Below the pieces are notes generated by a model. The model was given only the letters and a program-made list of their open reading frames with translations, had not been told where the DNA came from and searched no databases. A stretch of DNA of 64,000 nt from Euwallacea fornicatus (Eukaryota; Arthropoda; Insecta; Coleoptera; Curculionidae), in the NCBI RefSeq assembly GCF_040115645.1, contig NC_089567.1:2914001-2978000 (forward strand), given 5' to 3'. Positions 25,301-37,407 of this stretch are shown one piece after another (positions within the stretch are counted from its first letter, which is position 1; each line of letters opens with the position of its first letter). Both the position numbers and the translations under genes were made by a program.

Positions 25301-25647
25301 GATTCCCTATGATTTTTTTGTACTCCATAATACTTAGGAAACATCTCAAAATACCTTGATATAACTTATATGTTTATAGCAATACAAAAACAGTTTTCCG
25401 CTCCAGCAGCAGTGAACGTATAACTTACCTTAGTATTTTCATCAAACCTGGAGGTAGTTTTATCGAATAAATAGTGGAAATATGTATAGGATCGTTCATT
25501 ATAATTCCAGGGCTTTGGTTTCGGTGGCAAGTCTTCTAACCTACTGGTGATGGTTCTAATTGATTGACCATTAATTTCTGCCCAGAGAGCACGGTTGTTA
25601 CCCTTAAACAGAGTACTCCTAAAAGCGATTCGGACAAAGCTTGCCAT
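22312..25647 (-). CDS. ND-42: NADH dehydrogenase 1 alpha subcomplex subunit 10 (ND-42)
   Basis: Seven exons join in frame to 401 codons: 25647-25429, 24784-24534, 24263-24133, 23759-23549, 23347-23183, 22847-22733 and 22425-22312 (stop TGA). All introns are GT-AG. The product is the 42-kDa accessory subunit of respiratory complex I in the mitochondrial matrix, related to deoxynucleoside kinases. Residues 1-35 look like a mitochondrial presequence (FVRIAFRSTLFKGNNR). A P-loop-like VEGPVAAGKS lies at about 77-86, then SQYIDALTHILSTGQGVVL, RPHLVVYLDVPV and the C-terminal APGNQYAPGYNINMGDKSW. Order and length match Drosophila ND-42 (about 407 residues). The exon 2/3 split codon gives FKIKFSQYIDA. 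There are no breaks, so the gene looks functional. Confidence 0.95.
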
Positions 25648-25735
25648 TATTTAATGAATGTGCAGCTCGATCTCAATATTTGATTTTTTACATAACACGG
25701 CAAGATAAATATAGTCAAATGTCAATTTTTAAAAT

Positions 25736-25741
25736 CAGCTG
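25736..25741. promoter_or_regulatory. Candidate core-promoter E-box upstream of ND-42
   Basis: AATCAGCTGAGT lies 89 bp upstream of the ND-42 start codon. It shares the TCAGCTGA core with sites upstream of the neurobeachin exon and Cep97. No TATA box is obvious nearby. Confidence 0.3.
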
Positions 25742-26013
25742 AGTATAACAATTGTTTGACGCATGCGTTGTTAGCTTTCCTGCGGCTTTATAAATGACAA
25801 CGCGTTGTTGCCATTCCATGGCGCCTAGACTGTATCCGATTCTTCGGCGTTTGCGATTTTAACTGGAAACGAGATCGACCCTGAGGTCGCCAAAAATCGG
25901 ACGTCCACCGGATCCGTTTTGGGAGCTCATTTGATCTACTTATTAATAGAGGGTTATAAATCACCAGCAGGGAAGTTTTCCTAGGAATATTTTTGGGAGT
26001 CCCCTACCCTATA

Positions 26014-26788
26014 CAGAGTGTAATAAATTTGAATCTATACACGGGGAACTCGAAAACGGTAGGAGATAGAAAGTAGGTTAAATGGAGGGAAAGTAGCGTA
26101 TTTTGGCACTCAAAAATAATCAAATTGCGATTTTCAAAAAAATTTAATAATTTCGGAAATATCCGATAAAAACCGAGAATTTGGATTTTTGTTTTTATCA
26201 ACAAAATTCGAAAATCATTACTAGAAAAATGTTGAAAATGAAACATTATTGAAACATTTTTTGTTTAGCTTTTTACTTGTGTAATCAGTATTTTTACTCG
26301 ACGATTGTTTTTGAGATATTATACACTACTTTGAATTCAATTATGAATACTATTTTGGATTTTTAGAAAATTGGAATCTAGATAAAATTTTCTTTGCAAT
26401 GATGTATTATATTTTAGTATTTTTGTGGATTTTATATGAATAAAAGCAAATACACTTTTGAATCTAAGCAGCATTAAACTGCATTCATTATATCTCAAAA
26501 ACCAATCTCTAACGTCTAATAAAAATACTGATTATATCACTAGAAAGCCAGACAAAAAGTGCTCTAATCCCGTTTCATTATTAGTTTTCTTCGAATAATG
26601 GTTTTCGAGTTTTTTGAGAAAAACGATCGTATATGTATCGAATATTTTTGAAAGTATGTGAATTTTTTGTTAAATCGCAAATGACCTATTAAGCAGCGCC
26701 AAAAGAAACATTGCCTCCATTTAACCAACTTGCTAAGTTTTACCGTTTCTGAGATACCCATATATAAACTCAAATTTGTTACACCCTA
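26014..26788. mobile_element. Foldback element (MITE-like), no coding remnant
   Basis: The left end reads CAGAGTGTAATAAATTTGAA and the right end is its inverted, partly diverged partner (TTTGTTACACCCTA), with TA outside. The palindrome extends inward: ATCAGTATTTTTACTCGACG near 26284 pairs with CGTCTAATAAAAATACTGAT near 26513. The two halves are substantially diverged, so this is an older insertion. It lies just upstream of ND-42. Confidence 0.7.
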
Positions 26789-28184
26789 TATATGACTTCG
26801 TGTCACATTGCGATTAGGAGGATAGCTAGTCTTATGTACCCCTATCTGCCAACACTCATTGTCTTCCTTGCAAGTCCTTAAGTGATGAGAAGAAAAATGA
26901 AATATAAAAAGGAATATAATACATATGTATAAGAACTTTGCGTCGTTGCCCTGTGTATAACTATATCATGATTGGCTTTGGAGAATAATTAGCCCTATAT
27001 GTCCCTATCAGCAACATCTCATGATTTTTTGGCAAGACCCGGTATGACATCATGCTTTGGCAAGGAACTAGGTCTGTTAAACGCTTATTTGTTACTTCTC
27101 ATCCATTAATAGACTTTAGCAGAAATCTATTAGTTGGACTGTTTTTTTTATCAGACCCGTAAGAGCACGTTTTTTCCTACCATTACATAATTCTAAGAAG
27201 ATTCACCATTGATTTATTCAGGCAGCCCTGCAATTATGCTAAAAACGCAAATGCCTGCTCCATGTGTTTTTGAATAACTAATATCAGATTGCGGTACCAC
27301 GAATTATTCCCTCCCACCTTGCTTCTGACCTGGAATTTGTTCCAGAATTCACACGGGAAGAAAGGCACTTCTTACAAAACATTCACAACACACACATCGC
27401 GACCAATCAACATAACATCTTACCCTATTTTACTAATATTCTAAGATATACCACCTCATAGTCGTTAAGGATTCTTCTATTTAGATCCACTAATTTAATA
27501 TCTACTAATTAATAAATAATGTTTTTAACCGACATTGTTATTAATTGAACAATTAATATCAGTTCGTTTTGGAGAATTGGACAAACGAACAAAACAAGGC
27601 CTGTCTATCCCTTATCTGCCACCAATCGCAGTTTACCTTGCACGGCCGCAAAGAATGAGGGAAAAAAGTGAAATATCAGAATGAACAGAGTATACAAACA
27701 GGTATCACCAACCGTAATATAAGAATTGTGCAAGTAGAAGGAACATAAGTTTTAATGTGTTTCTGAGAAAGGCCAACGACGAAATGGGCGAAGTCAATCT
27801 GACCGGTCCTCCACTTAAATGTTTAAATTCTTATCGATTTCGTCGTCTTTGCGGAGATAGCTTTTGTTTTTAACATTGGATCCAAAAAACAACACTGTAA
27901 ATAAATGAAAAAAATAAATAAAAACACTATTGTGTTTTTGTTTTTTTTTTTCACCGCGTGTTTTTACTGCGTAGGGTAATAACCCTAAAATAGAAATTCT
28001 TTACGTGCTTTACATGCATTGATCAATTTGTTTACTTTTCGATATCGTTTTGAACAATAAACAAATCGTGTCGTTCCGTTATCAGTTAACTTCGAGTCTA
28101 CCGCTATAAATCATCGACTCAGTCTTAGACCCACCATATCATAAATATCAGCGAACTCAGATCACCATATTCGTCAATAACGTA
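26789..28184. other. Non-coding stretch with two related segments of about 90 bp
   Basis: The segments 26835-26930 and 27617-27705 share an order of blocks (CCCTATCTGCCA/CCTTATCTGCCA, TTCCTTGCA/TACCTTGCA, GAAAAATGAAATAT/AAAAAGTGAAATAT). They look like two old copies of one repeat. No coding frame is seen. Confidence 0.4.
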
Positions 28185-29798
28185 CAGTATATCAAATTGA
28201 AACTCGTACACCTAAAAATTTTCAAATAACTGAGAGTTTTTGTTAAATAACAATCTTTGTACATTTGTCTTTGTCACACTGAGAGACGAATGGTTAAAGT
28301 AAAATGTTCTTAAAATAAAATGCTTGAGAAAATATGCAGTTTGTAGGGGAAAATTAAATATCTTTAGTTTTTAATAGTCAAACTTAAACCCGTACAATAA
28401 TATAAAAATAACAGAATAAATCAACAATTAGAAATTAATATTTGGTTGGTAATCCTTTATTACTAATTACATCCCTTAAACGTCGGGGCATAGATTCCAC
28501 TAACTTTTGGCAATATTCAGGTTTTATTTTTGCCCACTCTTCCTGAAGAGTCACTTTTAATTCGTGAATGTTAGAGATTTGATAAGTTGTGCCATAAATG
28601 TTCAATCACATTGAGATCTGGGCTTTGTGGAGGAGTTTCCATAACTTTTGGGCAGTTATATAACAACCAAGTCTTAATTTTCATCGCCTTGTGTTTGGGA
28701 TCGTTATCTTGGTAAAAGATAAAACGTTCTCTAATTCCCAATTTTGTAGCACTTTGCTTCAGATTTTGTTTTAAAATGTCAAGATACATATTTTAATTCA
28801 TAATACCATTAATGAAGTGCAAGTTACCAGGGTCTTTGGAAGACATGCACCCCCATACCATCGGAGAACCCTCACCGTGTTTAATGGTCGCTCGTAAATT
28901 CTTAGATTTTAGTGTTTCGTTGGGTTTTCTCCACACTATTTACTCCGTCAGAATCAAAAATGTTGAATTTGCTCTCATCTGCAAATATCACATTCTTCCA
29001 AAATGATACATCTTTATCTCGGTGTTCTTCAGCAAATTGAAGACGTTTGATTTTGTTCGTCTTGCTTATGTACGGTTTCTTTCGTGCTATCCTACCATTA
29101 GTAGTTATTTTTAGGAAGTTATTTTTATTCAATAAATTTCTAAGTGTTTGGGGATTAGCTTTCTTCTTTAATTCTACTTCTACCATTTTCGCTAACTTAG
29201 AGGCTGATAGTTTGGAATTTTTCGCAACTTTCCTTAGAATCCAACGCCCGTCGTATATGTATATAAAAAAAATGTTTAAGCAATTTTTACTTTATTTTTT
29301 ATACGGTGGCCTTCATTATAACGTGTTATAATACCTTGCACAGTGATGTAGGGTCTGTTAAGAATTTTCGGAATTTTCCGGAAAGATTTTCCACATTTAT
29401 GATGATGAATCGCTAACTCTCTCTCTGCTAAACTTGTTTGACCCTTCTGAGGTCCCATTGATACGAAAAATTGAGAAAAGTATTATGGAAACACTTAACA
29501 CAGATAAATTCTTCACGATAGTAAATTTATATAAAATTTGGAACTATTCAACAGAAGCAAGAAATATTTAATGTCTCCGAATCATCACTGTACGAGTTTC
29601 AATTTGACTATCGGAATATTAAAAAAATTATTGTTATTTTACAAAATACTTTAACACAAGAATTTGTGATAAAAAACGTTTTATCCGTGACCATTCTTTG
29701 CAAAATATACAAAGTTAATGTTTAAAAGATATTTATTTAAGAAAAAACACAACATATTAGAAAATTTTGAGGTGTACAAGTTTCAATTTGATATACTA
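28185..29798 (-). mobile_element. Tc1-like element
   Basis: Both ends read (C/T)AGTATATCAAATTGAAAC inward, with TA outside. An inner repeat with TTTCAATTTGACTA lies near 29596 and, with AAACCCGTAC, near 28386, an IR/DR layout. The 1614-bp element carries a broken transposase on the minus strand. Confidence 0.85.
28435..29458 (-). pseudogene. Tc1-like transposase with frameshifts, catalytic acids intact
   Basis: The N-terminus starts MGPQKGQTSLAERELAIHHH with a first HTH (KSFRKIPKILNRPYITVQGI). A frameshift near 29275 precedes the second region (KKANPQTLRNLLNK, GRIARKKPYIS). FADESKFNIF, YQDNDPKHK and NVIEHLW supply all three acidic residues. Frame breaks near 28905, 28800 and 28580 separate these blocks, and the protein ends GLPTKY at 28435. 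Confidence 0.8.
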
Positions 29799-29883
29799 TA
29801 CTTAAGTTCTGCTATAATGGGAAATGTACAATAATTTATAAATAAATAAAAAATTAGAAATTAACTTAATCCATCACTAGAAT

Positions 29884-30044
29884 TTATATCAGTAAAAATT
29901 CTGAAATGGTGAGAAAGATGACAAGTGGATCTGGATTGCTAGTTCTCAATGCATTTTGTTGGTCCTTGTCGAAAGCATACTTAAACTCATGCGGTCGTTC
30001 TCCTACTTGTAGAACTCCTATGTTCCGATATGAATTGGTGATAC
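29884..30044 (-). CDS. Unrecognised terminal coding exon (candidate)
   Basis: A run of 52 codons follows a good acceptor (TTTTTCTTATGCAG before 30044) and ends TAA at 29884. It begins with two bases that complete a split codon. The peptide includes NSYRNIGVLQVGERPHEFKY and DPLVIFLTISEFLLI. It does not resemble any transposase in the window and has no break. I do not recognise the family. A possible upstream exon at about 32111-32145 (acceptor TATATGCAG, reading VMVFVDAHGIN, donor GTAGGT) would join in frame. That segment overlaps the expected 3' end region of COX7A, and the whole element at 30082-32096 would lie in the intron. Chance cannot be excluded. Confidence 0.35.
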
Positions 30045-30081
30045 CTGCATAAGAAAAATTTACGTTCCTGTCTTGTGTATA

Positions 30082-32096
30082 CAGGGTGTCACATTTAAAG
30101 CTGTGATTGAAGATTACTTAAAAACGGTCCTTTGTTTGAAATAAAAGTTGTTCGGTAAAGAGGGGATAGATGTCATGAAGATAGTGACCTTTAGCCCAAA
30201 AGTCTTTTTTAAGGTAATTTCAAGGGCAATTTTTTTTTAATCAAATGGCAATCTCATATTTTTTACAAATCCTTGTAGAATTTCATAAAATGAATATCTT
30301 TTATTTAAATAATTTTGTTATTAGACGTTTTGTTGCAGAGTTAGCCTTGATTTTAGCCCAATTTTTGAGATAGTCAAAATTATTGCATTTTTTTTCTAAA
30401 AAAGTTTCGCAATGTATATTCTGTTTAAAACTCGTAATAAACCTTCTATCTAATGAAAAAAAAATTGTTTCTTAAATTTCCTCTTGTTAGAGTTTATCTT
30501 AGAACAAGGTCTACAGGAAATCGATATTCTTTTTTCGACAAACAATCTAGTTGTTTTGTGTGAAATTGTTCAAAACTTATTTTTTTATTTTCAAATTCAA
30601 TAATTGAAATTAATCGCTACATTCTGGATGAAAAATTAAAAATGGTTTTTATTTATGGAGAGGCTGGAAGAAATGTTATTTGGGCAATAGAACTTTATGC
30701 TGAAAGATTTCCAGATGAACAAGTCCCCTATTGGACGTCTTTCAATGGTGTCATTAAAAATTTCAAAGAAACGAAAACGTTGGAACAAAAACGCAATCAC
30801 TCCCGAAATACAATACATGAAGGCACTTAAATAGCAGTTTTTGCAGCTGTTGCTTTCAATCCCTATGTAAGTTGTTATCAAATTGCTGCTGACTCAGGAT
30901 TACCAAAGACAAGTGTTTAAAGAATTTTGAAGGTGACTAAATACCATCCTTATGAGATTTCTTTATATCAAGAACTTCGTGAAACTAATTTTGAAAATCA
31001 AATCAATTTTTGTAATTAGACAAGGCAGCAATTAAATCAAAATGCTTATTTCTTCTTCAACGTTTTATTTTTGGAAGAATCCGTAGTCACAAATCATGGT
31101 GCAGTGAATCGCCCTAATCAGCATTTTTGCAGTGCTGTAAACCCACACTAGCTTAGAGAAGTGGAACATCGAAAACCATGGTCAGTGAATGTATGGTACA
31201 GTATTATTGGGGAATACTTAAATAGACCTTTCTTGATTGAAGAAAACATGAACGGAGAAATATACCGCAATTTCTTGTGTAATAATCTTTCGGAATTGTT
31301 AGAAAACGTTACATATGCGATTAGATAGGTGATATGGTATCAATATGACAGCTGTCGAGCCCATTTTTCTAGAATGTTTCCTAAGGTTCTGGATAGAATG
31401 TATTTAAATCGATGGATTTGATGGGGCGATCCAGTGAACTGGCCTCCTAGGTCGCCTGATGTGATCTCACCAGATTTTTTTCTCCGGGTTTTTTAAAGGA
31501 CAAAGTTTATGGAGAAGTACCAACAACTGCAGACGACACGAAAAGAAGAATTGAAAATGCTTGTCAATTGATAAACGGGGAAATATTGTTCAGAGTAAAT
31601 AATTATTTTCAAATAACAGTTGAGAGGTGTTGGTGCAGGAAGGACATTCTTTTGAAAACTTACTTGCTCAAATTATGATTTTAAATTAATTTGCCAAATA
31701 AAAAAAAATATATATTTTTTTAATTAGATAGAAGGGATCTTATAAGTTTTAAACAGAATATGCATTGCAAAGTTTTTCTAAAAAAAAATTCAATAATTTT
31801 TACTATCTCATGTTGAACAAAAATTAAGAATAATTCTGTAGCAAAACGTCTAATAAAAATTATTCAAATAAAAGATATTCATTTTTTGAAGATCTACAAG
31901 GATCCGTAAAAAAAATCGTGGTTGCTATTTGAAAAAAAAATGCCCTTGAAATGACATTAAAAGACATTTTGGCTAAAAGTCACTATATTCATGACATGTC
32001 TCCCTCTTTACCGGACAACTGCTATTTGAAACTTTTTTTCATGCAACGTATCGTTTTTGAATAACCTCTGATCACAGCTTTAAATGGGACACCTTG
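30082..32096 (+). mobile_element. Full-length decayed mariner-type element with about 385-bp inverted repeats
   Basis: The left end reads CAGGGTGTCACATTTAAAGC, with its inverted partner at the right (TTTAAATGGGACACCTTG); TA lies on both sides. The arms share long blocks over about 385 bp. The core carries a complete but decayed transposase on the plus strand. Confidence 0.85.
30642..31675 (+). pseudogene. Decayed DUF4817-type mariner-superfamily transposase, near full length
   Basis: The N-terminus shows the DUF4817-like block MVFIYGEAGRNVIWAIELYA, ERFPDEQVPYWTSFNGVI. An HTH follows (SCYQIAADSGLPKTSV). The catalytic part reads LEESVVTNHGAVNRPNQHF, WYQYDSCRAHFSRMF and WPPRSPDVISPDFFLR. The usual first Asp is Glu here. 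Counting through one stop, 36 residues lie between the second and third Asp. More than five stops break the frame. This copy shows the full gene order that the shorter derivatives have lost. Confidence 0.75.
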
Positions 32097-32259
32097 TATA
32101 TAACTTTGTATTATATTTTTTTAATAGTTTACCTACTATTTATTCCATGAGCATCCACAAAAACCATAACACTGCATATAACAAATATATTTTTTATTGA
32201 TACTGTTTAACAGCTCACTACAAATCAGAAATACATACGTACGCAATTAATTAACAACT

Positions 32260-32582
32260 TTATTTCCTATACTTTATTTGGTAGTAGCTATAAAGAGAAT
32301 AGACAAATCCAGCTAACACAGATGCGACAGTACCCCTATATACAATGCTGTCAAAGTACCCGCTTTTCAGATGGATTGGCACATCATTTGCTTCCTGGAA
32401 CAGTTGTTGCCTTTTCTGTAGAGTTTGTCTAACTTTAGCCCTGCTGGCTTCGGTACTGTAGGTACGAGTTAGTTGACACAACTACAATTATTATTTTTTT
32501 ATTTTTCACATTAAAATCCACTGACTAAATTTTCTCACACAATTTCAAATCTCACCTTCACTAACGAGCTTTTTGATGCCAT
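32260..32582 (-). CDS. COX7A: Cytochrome c oxidase subunit 7A, mitochondrial
   Basis: Two exons (32582-32556 and 32481-32260, stop TAA) join in phase 0 to 82 codons. The first exon encodes only MASKSSLVK and ends at GTGAGA; the second starts after AATTGTAG. The N-terminal 25 residues are basic and Ser/Thr-rich, as expected of a mitochondrial presequence (CQLTRTYSTEASRAKVR). The conserved core is RQQLFQEANDVPIHLKSGYF followed by DSIVYRGT, then one membrane segment at about residues 57-76. This matches subunit VIIa, a small inner-membrane subunit of complex IV. A poly(A) signal AATAAA lies on the minus strand near 32190. The gene is intact and sits between transposons on both sides. Confidence 0.85.
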
Positions 32583-32734
32583 AGTTGATCGGTACGCTAT
32601 GAAACAAATCGGCTAATGGATTTATTTTTAATTATACTTTTCTTGCCAAGCTATATTTAATTGCATCTAAATGGCAAAAGTTAATTTAGTATTAAATTAC
32701 ATATGTATTGCAGCCTTTTATTAAAGGCAGTCTC

Positions 32735-33770
32735 TCTATCGGAGTGCCATTGATTATATTGATATATACTTACGTTTTGGCTTATTTTAATTTGTGAAAG
32801 AGCCCTTCACAAGAACTGAAATATGCCCCCCAAATTGCATTGTTTCAAATGTCAATAACTTGCTTATTTCAAATAATGCCCTATATATTTTTCCTTTAAA
32901 TGATGCCCAACTTAATTGCCTACAACTTTGCTATACAGGGTGTTTTCTAAGTACGGTACATAACTTCGGGAGCGTATTCTACAGCTAAAATAAAGGTAAT
33001 TTTATTATATAAACTATATCCCAAAAATGCTTCGTTGCGGAAATACAGGATGTGAAAATTTCTTTAAAAATTACAATTTTTAAAATATTTCCGAAACTAC
33101 TTGAGACATTTTAATAAAATTTTACAGGGTTTGAGAGTTAGAAACGGTTACGCTAAAAAAAGTGGCTGTTGTGTAACCAATGGCGTGCGGGCAGGATAAT
33201 TGTTGCATATTTTAAAGGAAAAATGTGGTACGCCACTGTTCTTTTTCAATATTTTTTGTTCCTTTTTTAACTATTTGTTCGATTTGGAAGAAAAAAGGTG
33301 TCTTGACTTTTTTTCGTAGGACGCACCGTTTTCGAGTAAATAAACAAAAAACATTGTAGCTAAATTGTTTCATTCTTTTTTATTATTCTTAAGAGAAGAA
33401 ATACTTGTATGAAGATGTGAATTTTTTTGTTGTTTTGCACCGTTGCTCACTCTCAAACCCTGCAAAATTTCATTAAAATGTCTCAAGTAGTTTCGGAAAT
33501 ATTTAAAAAATTGTAATTTTTAAAAAAATTTTCACACCCTGTATTTCCGCAACGAAGCATTTTTGAGATATAGTTTATATAACAAAATTACCTTTATTCT
33601 AGCTGTAGAACATGCTCCCGAAGTTATGTACCGTACTTGGAAAATACCCTATATATTTTCTTATATCACAAAGCAATTGTTTACTGCAAAAATCAGTTTT
33701 TTTCTTAAGACTGTTAGGGTTTTTGTTATATTATCGCAATTAAGTAAGCCCTGAAATTGCTTCTAAACGT
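32735..33770 (-). repeat. Second copy of a repeat found at 43940-44190, split by a foldback element
   Basis: Read on the minus strand, the flanks 33652-33760 and 32780-32935 match 43951-44017 and 44017-44180 respectively (shared: AATAAGCAAGTTATTG, ACAATTGTTTTTTGAGATA type, AGCAAAGTTGTAGGCA). The foldback element 32936-33651 lies exactly between them, at a TA. Confidence 0.7.
32936..33651. mobile_element. Foldback element of the TACAGGGTG family with dual end motif
   Basis: The inverted repeats are about 210 bp. The left end reads CAGGGTGTTTTCTAAGTACG. A second copy, CAGGATGTGAAAATTTC, starts at 33045, 109 bp inside. On the right the inner motif ends at 33541, 110 bp from the outer end at 33651. 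The 290-bp core has no readable transposase. TA flanks both ends. Confidence 0.85.
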
Positions 33771-33867
33771 AAAATGTAGCAAAAAATAAGCAAATAAGCA
33801 AAAAAAGTTTACAAATAACAATAAATTGCAACTCACATAAATTTAAGTAATAGAAAACTTCGTAAAA

Positions 33868-34510
33868 CTAATAACTATAATAACACCAAATAATGTATAA
33901 TAACTGAGCCACATACCCACCGTTTTTAGCAATGCACGTTGTCAGTAAAGCTTGGAGTTTCTTAACAGCACTTGATATTGCGTTGGATCGATTTAAACCA
34001 TTAGTTTCTTCTCTAATTTCTCGTTTAAGCTCTTCAATGTCATCAGTTCTGTTTTTGTAGACTTCTTTCAATATTCCCCCAAAAAAGTATCGCAATAGGG
34101 CTAGGTCGGAGTTTCTTGGTGGCCATTGAATATTCCCAATGGAGACCTACCCATTCCCCAAAGTTGTTAGTCAGAAATGTTTTAACTTCACGAATATTGT
34201 GACACGGCGCCCTCTCCATTTGGTAAATCATTTCTTGTGTATTACCTAAAGCTTACAATAATGGTGTAATTTTGATTCTAAATAATTCTTAATATGCTAA
34301 ACCATTCATATTATTGTTAACAAATATAGGCCTTAAAATATGATATCTGAAAATCCCACACCAAACATGAACACTAAGCCTTCCTTGGTTTGAATAACTT
34401 TCACTTGCTTCGAGGTGTTTAGACACCAAAAATTGATGTTTTTTCGACTAAAGACTTTGAATGTAATAAATATTGTTTCATGTGTCCAACAGATTTAATT
34501 AAAAATATTA
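33868..34510 (-). pseudogene. Decayed C-terminal half of a mariner-type transposase
   Basis: Minus-strand blocks read MERAPCHNIREVKTFLTNNF, then GEWVG, and after a frame change GGILKEVYKNRTDDIEELKR and CIAKNGGYVAQLL. These fit the region from the second catalytic block to the C-terminus of the DUF4817-type transposases. A weaker upstream block near 34490 (CWTHETIF) may be the first catalytic region with His for Asp. No element ends were found. Confidence 0.55.
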
Positions 34511-35229
34511 TCCAAAAATTGACAATCCATTATATGTTGACAAAATTCCAAATGTCCATATTTAGCGTTTGAGTGGAGATATTGCAATTTTACAAATTTG
34601 AACGGCTTAAATTTGTTAAGCTACACGAATATCATCAATTTAGGTATTTGCACGTACAGAGATACAAAAAAGTCTTCGTGCGATTAATTATCACAGAAAT
34701 TTATCGAATTTTAAAAGCAATATAAATAAGTGATTTACAAAATATGTAACAATTTACAACAAAAAAACATTTTTTAGTTCATTAACAATGATACCATTAT
34801 ATGACTATTTCTTTCATAACAAATAGGCAAAGGCAACAGTTCTTCCATTGCCTTTGAAGTCCAGCAGAATCAACATTTATCACATTATATATGCAAATCA
34901 GGAGCATAATCTTTAGTTTTTAAGCATCCTGTTTCTCAAAATTAACTTCGGCATACTATCATGTTTTTACTTTTTAAAAAATTTTAAAAAACTAAATTCA
35001 CATAAAAATTTATAAAATTTTTAATCAAAAAATTAGTTAAAGAAGTTTTAATTTTTGGAAATTTTTTTTTTTAATTGTACATATTTTTGTTCAAAATTTT
35101 TTCCATACGATTCAGAAATGCGTTGAATAAACTTTTTTGCTGTTAAGGAATGGCGATAAAAAATAGAAGTACCTATGAGGTTAACTTCATAATAATATCA
35201 GTTACTAGAAAAATTTTAAATAATGCATC
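34511..35229. other. AT-rich non-coding stretch
   Basis: No gene, element end or clear repeat is visible. The stretch 34980-35110 is almost pure A/T. Confidence 0.5.
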
Positions 35230-37407
35230 ATGAGTTCGAAAAATCGTGAAATTGATGCCGGTTTAAGGCAATTAATCATTCAATTGTATTGTGAGGGCCT
35301 TTCAGTGGCTAGAGTAGCAAACATGGTGCAGATAAGGAAGGCAACAGTGTAGTACACAATCGAGCACTATGGAAAACATGGTACGATAAAAACAAGACCA
35401 AGAACTGGACGTCCAAAGATTGAAAGCGCAAGAGGAACGGTATATAGTAACTCAGATTAAGAAAACCCAAAAGTAACCGCCACGCAAATCAATAAAAAAA
35501 AAAAGAGTTAAACCTAAACTGCAGTGACGAAATGGTTCAAAATGTAATAAAACAGAATGACTATAAAGCCAGGTCCACTCGTAAAAAGCCCTTTGTTTCG
35601 TAAGCAAATAAAGAAAAACAGTTGAAATATGCTAAAGAGCGTTTAAATAAAGACCAGAAATTCAGATATATCATTTTCAGCGATTCATAGTTCAGACGGC
35701 AATGAAAAAATGTACAGAAAACCCAATACTGAGCTTCAAATTAAAAACTTATCTGTAACGGTTAAACATGAAGGCTGAAGCGTTATGATTTAGGGTGGCA
35801 TGTTGGCAGTAGGGGTGGGAAATCTATATTTTGTAAATGAAATAATGGACAGCAAAGTATATGTGAATTTTTTAAATACAAATCTTAAAGTTAGTGTGGA
35901 AAAGTTGGGTCTTAGTAGGCCTTTTGCTTTTATGCAAGAAAATATTTCTCGCGTCTAGCAAAAGAATAACTGTTATACAGGATGTCCTCGAATTACGTGG
36001 CCAAAATAATACCGCAGATTGTTTGAGTGAAAATAAGTCGATTTAACTAAACTTCCCTCAGTCCAAAAGTTGATAATTATGGAGCTACAGGGTGTTAAAG
36101 TTGAAAAAAAAAACCACATTTTCTTTAATATCTTTCGATTTCTTTGAGTTAATTTCACGAAATTTCATATTTGAGGGTGTTTTAGGATACGAAATTCAAA
36201 TTTATTAACGATTTAGTTGTTTCTTCTAGGGGGCGCCACAAGCGACCATTAGGACACATTTAAATCTCTGTAACTTTTTCGTGCCACGGTGTATATTATT
36301 TTGGTATTTAAAAACCTTTTTCCCTACCTTTTATACTTAGAAAAGGTATCCTTTATTGACGTCGCTAGAAGCAACGGTTTTGGAGAAAAATGCATCTAAG
36401 CCTGATGATGCATGCAAATTACCTTAAAATTATTTTCCGTTAAAAAAAATTAAGTTTTTCAAAAATAATTATTAGTAAAGGTATAACAATAAGTTTTCAA
36501 AATCAGATATTATTTTGACTATTACAACGGCAAAGTCCATAAACTAACAGCATATCCACCATTTCAGAATAAGTGAATTTATTGGCCATACTTATGGATA
36601 TTTACAGGAACAAGAAGCGAAACTGACAAGAAAAACTGAGGGCTAAATAAAAAAACTGACATTTGAGAAACAAATTCAAGTGTTAAAATGTCAATTAAAA
36701 ACATAGCCAACTGAGTTATTTACTTAAAAGCGCTAACGCAAATATGCAGCGCATTAGAATTATGCGTTTTTCTCCAAAACCGTTGCTTCTTCGTTTAGCG
36801 ACGTCAATAAAGTATACCTTTTCTAAGTATAAAAGGTAGGGAAAAAGGTTTTTAAATACCAAAATAATATACACCGTGGCACGAAAAAGTTACAGAGATT
36901 TAAATGTGTCCTAATGGTCGCTTGTGGCGCCCCCTAGAAGAAACAACTAAATCGTTAATAAATTTGAATTTCGTATCCTAAAACACCCTCAAATATGAAA
37001 TTTCGTGAAATTAACTCAAAAAAATCGAAAGATATTAAAGAAAATGTGATTTTTTTTTTCAACTTTAATACCCTGTAGCTCCATAATTATCAACTTTTGG
37101 ACTGAGGGAAGTTTAGTTAAATCGACTTATTTTCACTCAAACAATCTGCGGTATTATTTTGGCCACGTAATTCGAGGACACCCTGTATAACGTTTAAAGT
37201 ACTCGAAATTACTTAGAACGGAAAATAAAATCACATACCAATAATAATAAAAAAGATTTATAAGAAGCCTTATTAGAAGAATGGAATAAAATACTACCTA
37301 ATGTTACATTAAATTTAGTTAATTTTAAGAATCGAGGATTAAACGTAGTGTTAAAGTCTAAAAGAAACCCAAAAAAATATTCAACATTTATTGTTTGGAT
37401 ATTTTAG
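35230..37407 (+). pseudogene. Degenerate Tc1-like transposase, split by a foldback element
   Basis: The frame starts MSSKNREIDAGLRQLIIQLY with an HTH (GLSVARVANMVQIRKATV, then a stop). Later blocks are IKNLSVTVKHEG, GVGNLYFVNEIMDSKVYVNF and VSVEKLGLSRPFAFMQEN. The text is then broken at 35977 by the element 35978-37185. After it come EEWNKILPN-like and VNFKNRGLNVVLKSK blocks, the family's C-terminal end. The region between the second Asp and the Glu is missing. It is an old copy, and no termini are recognised. Confidence 0.7.
35978..37185. mobile_element. Foldback element with about 430-bp arms and a transposase start remnant
   Basis: Ends read CAGGATGTCCTCGAATTACG and the inverted copy, with TA on both sides. 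The arms of about 430 bp are nearly identical. An inner end motif (CAGGGTGTTAAAGTTG) starts at 36088 on the left and ends at 37075 on the right, 110 bp in on both sides. On the minus strand the core keeps ATG (36589) plus about 30 codons of the DUF4817-like N-terminus (FTYSEMVDMLLVYGL). The rest of the gene is deleted. Confidence 0.9.
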
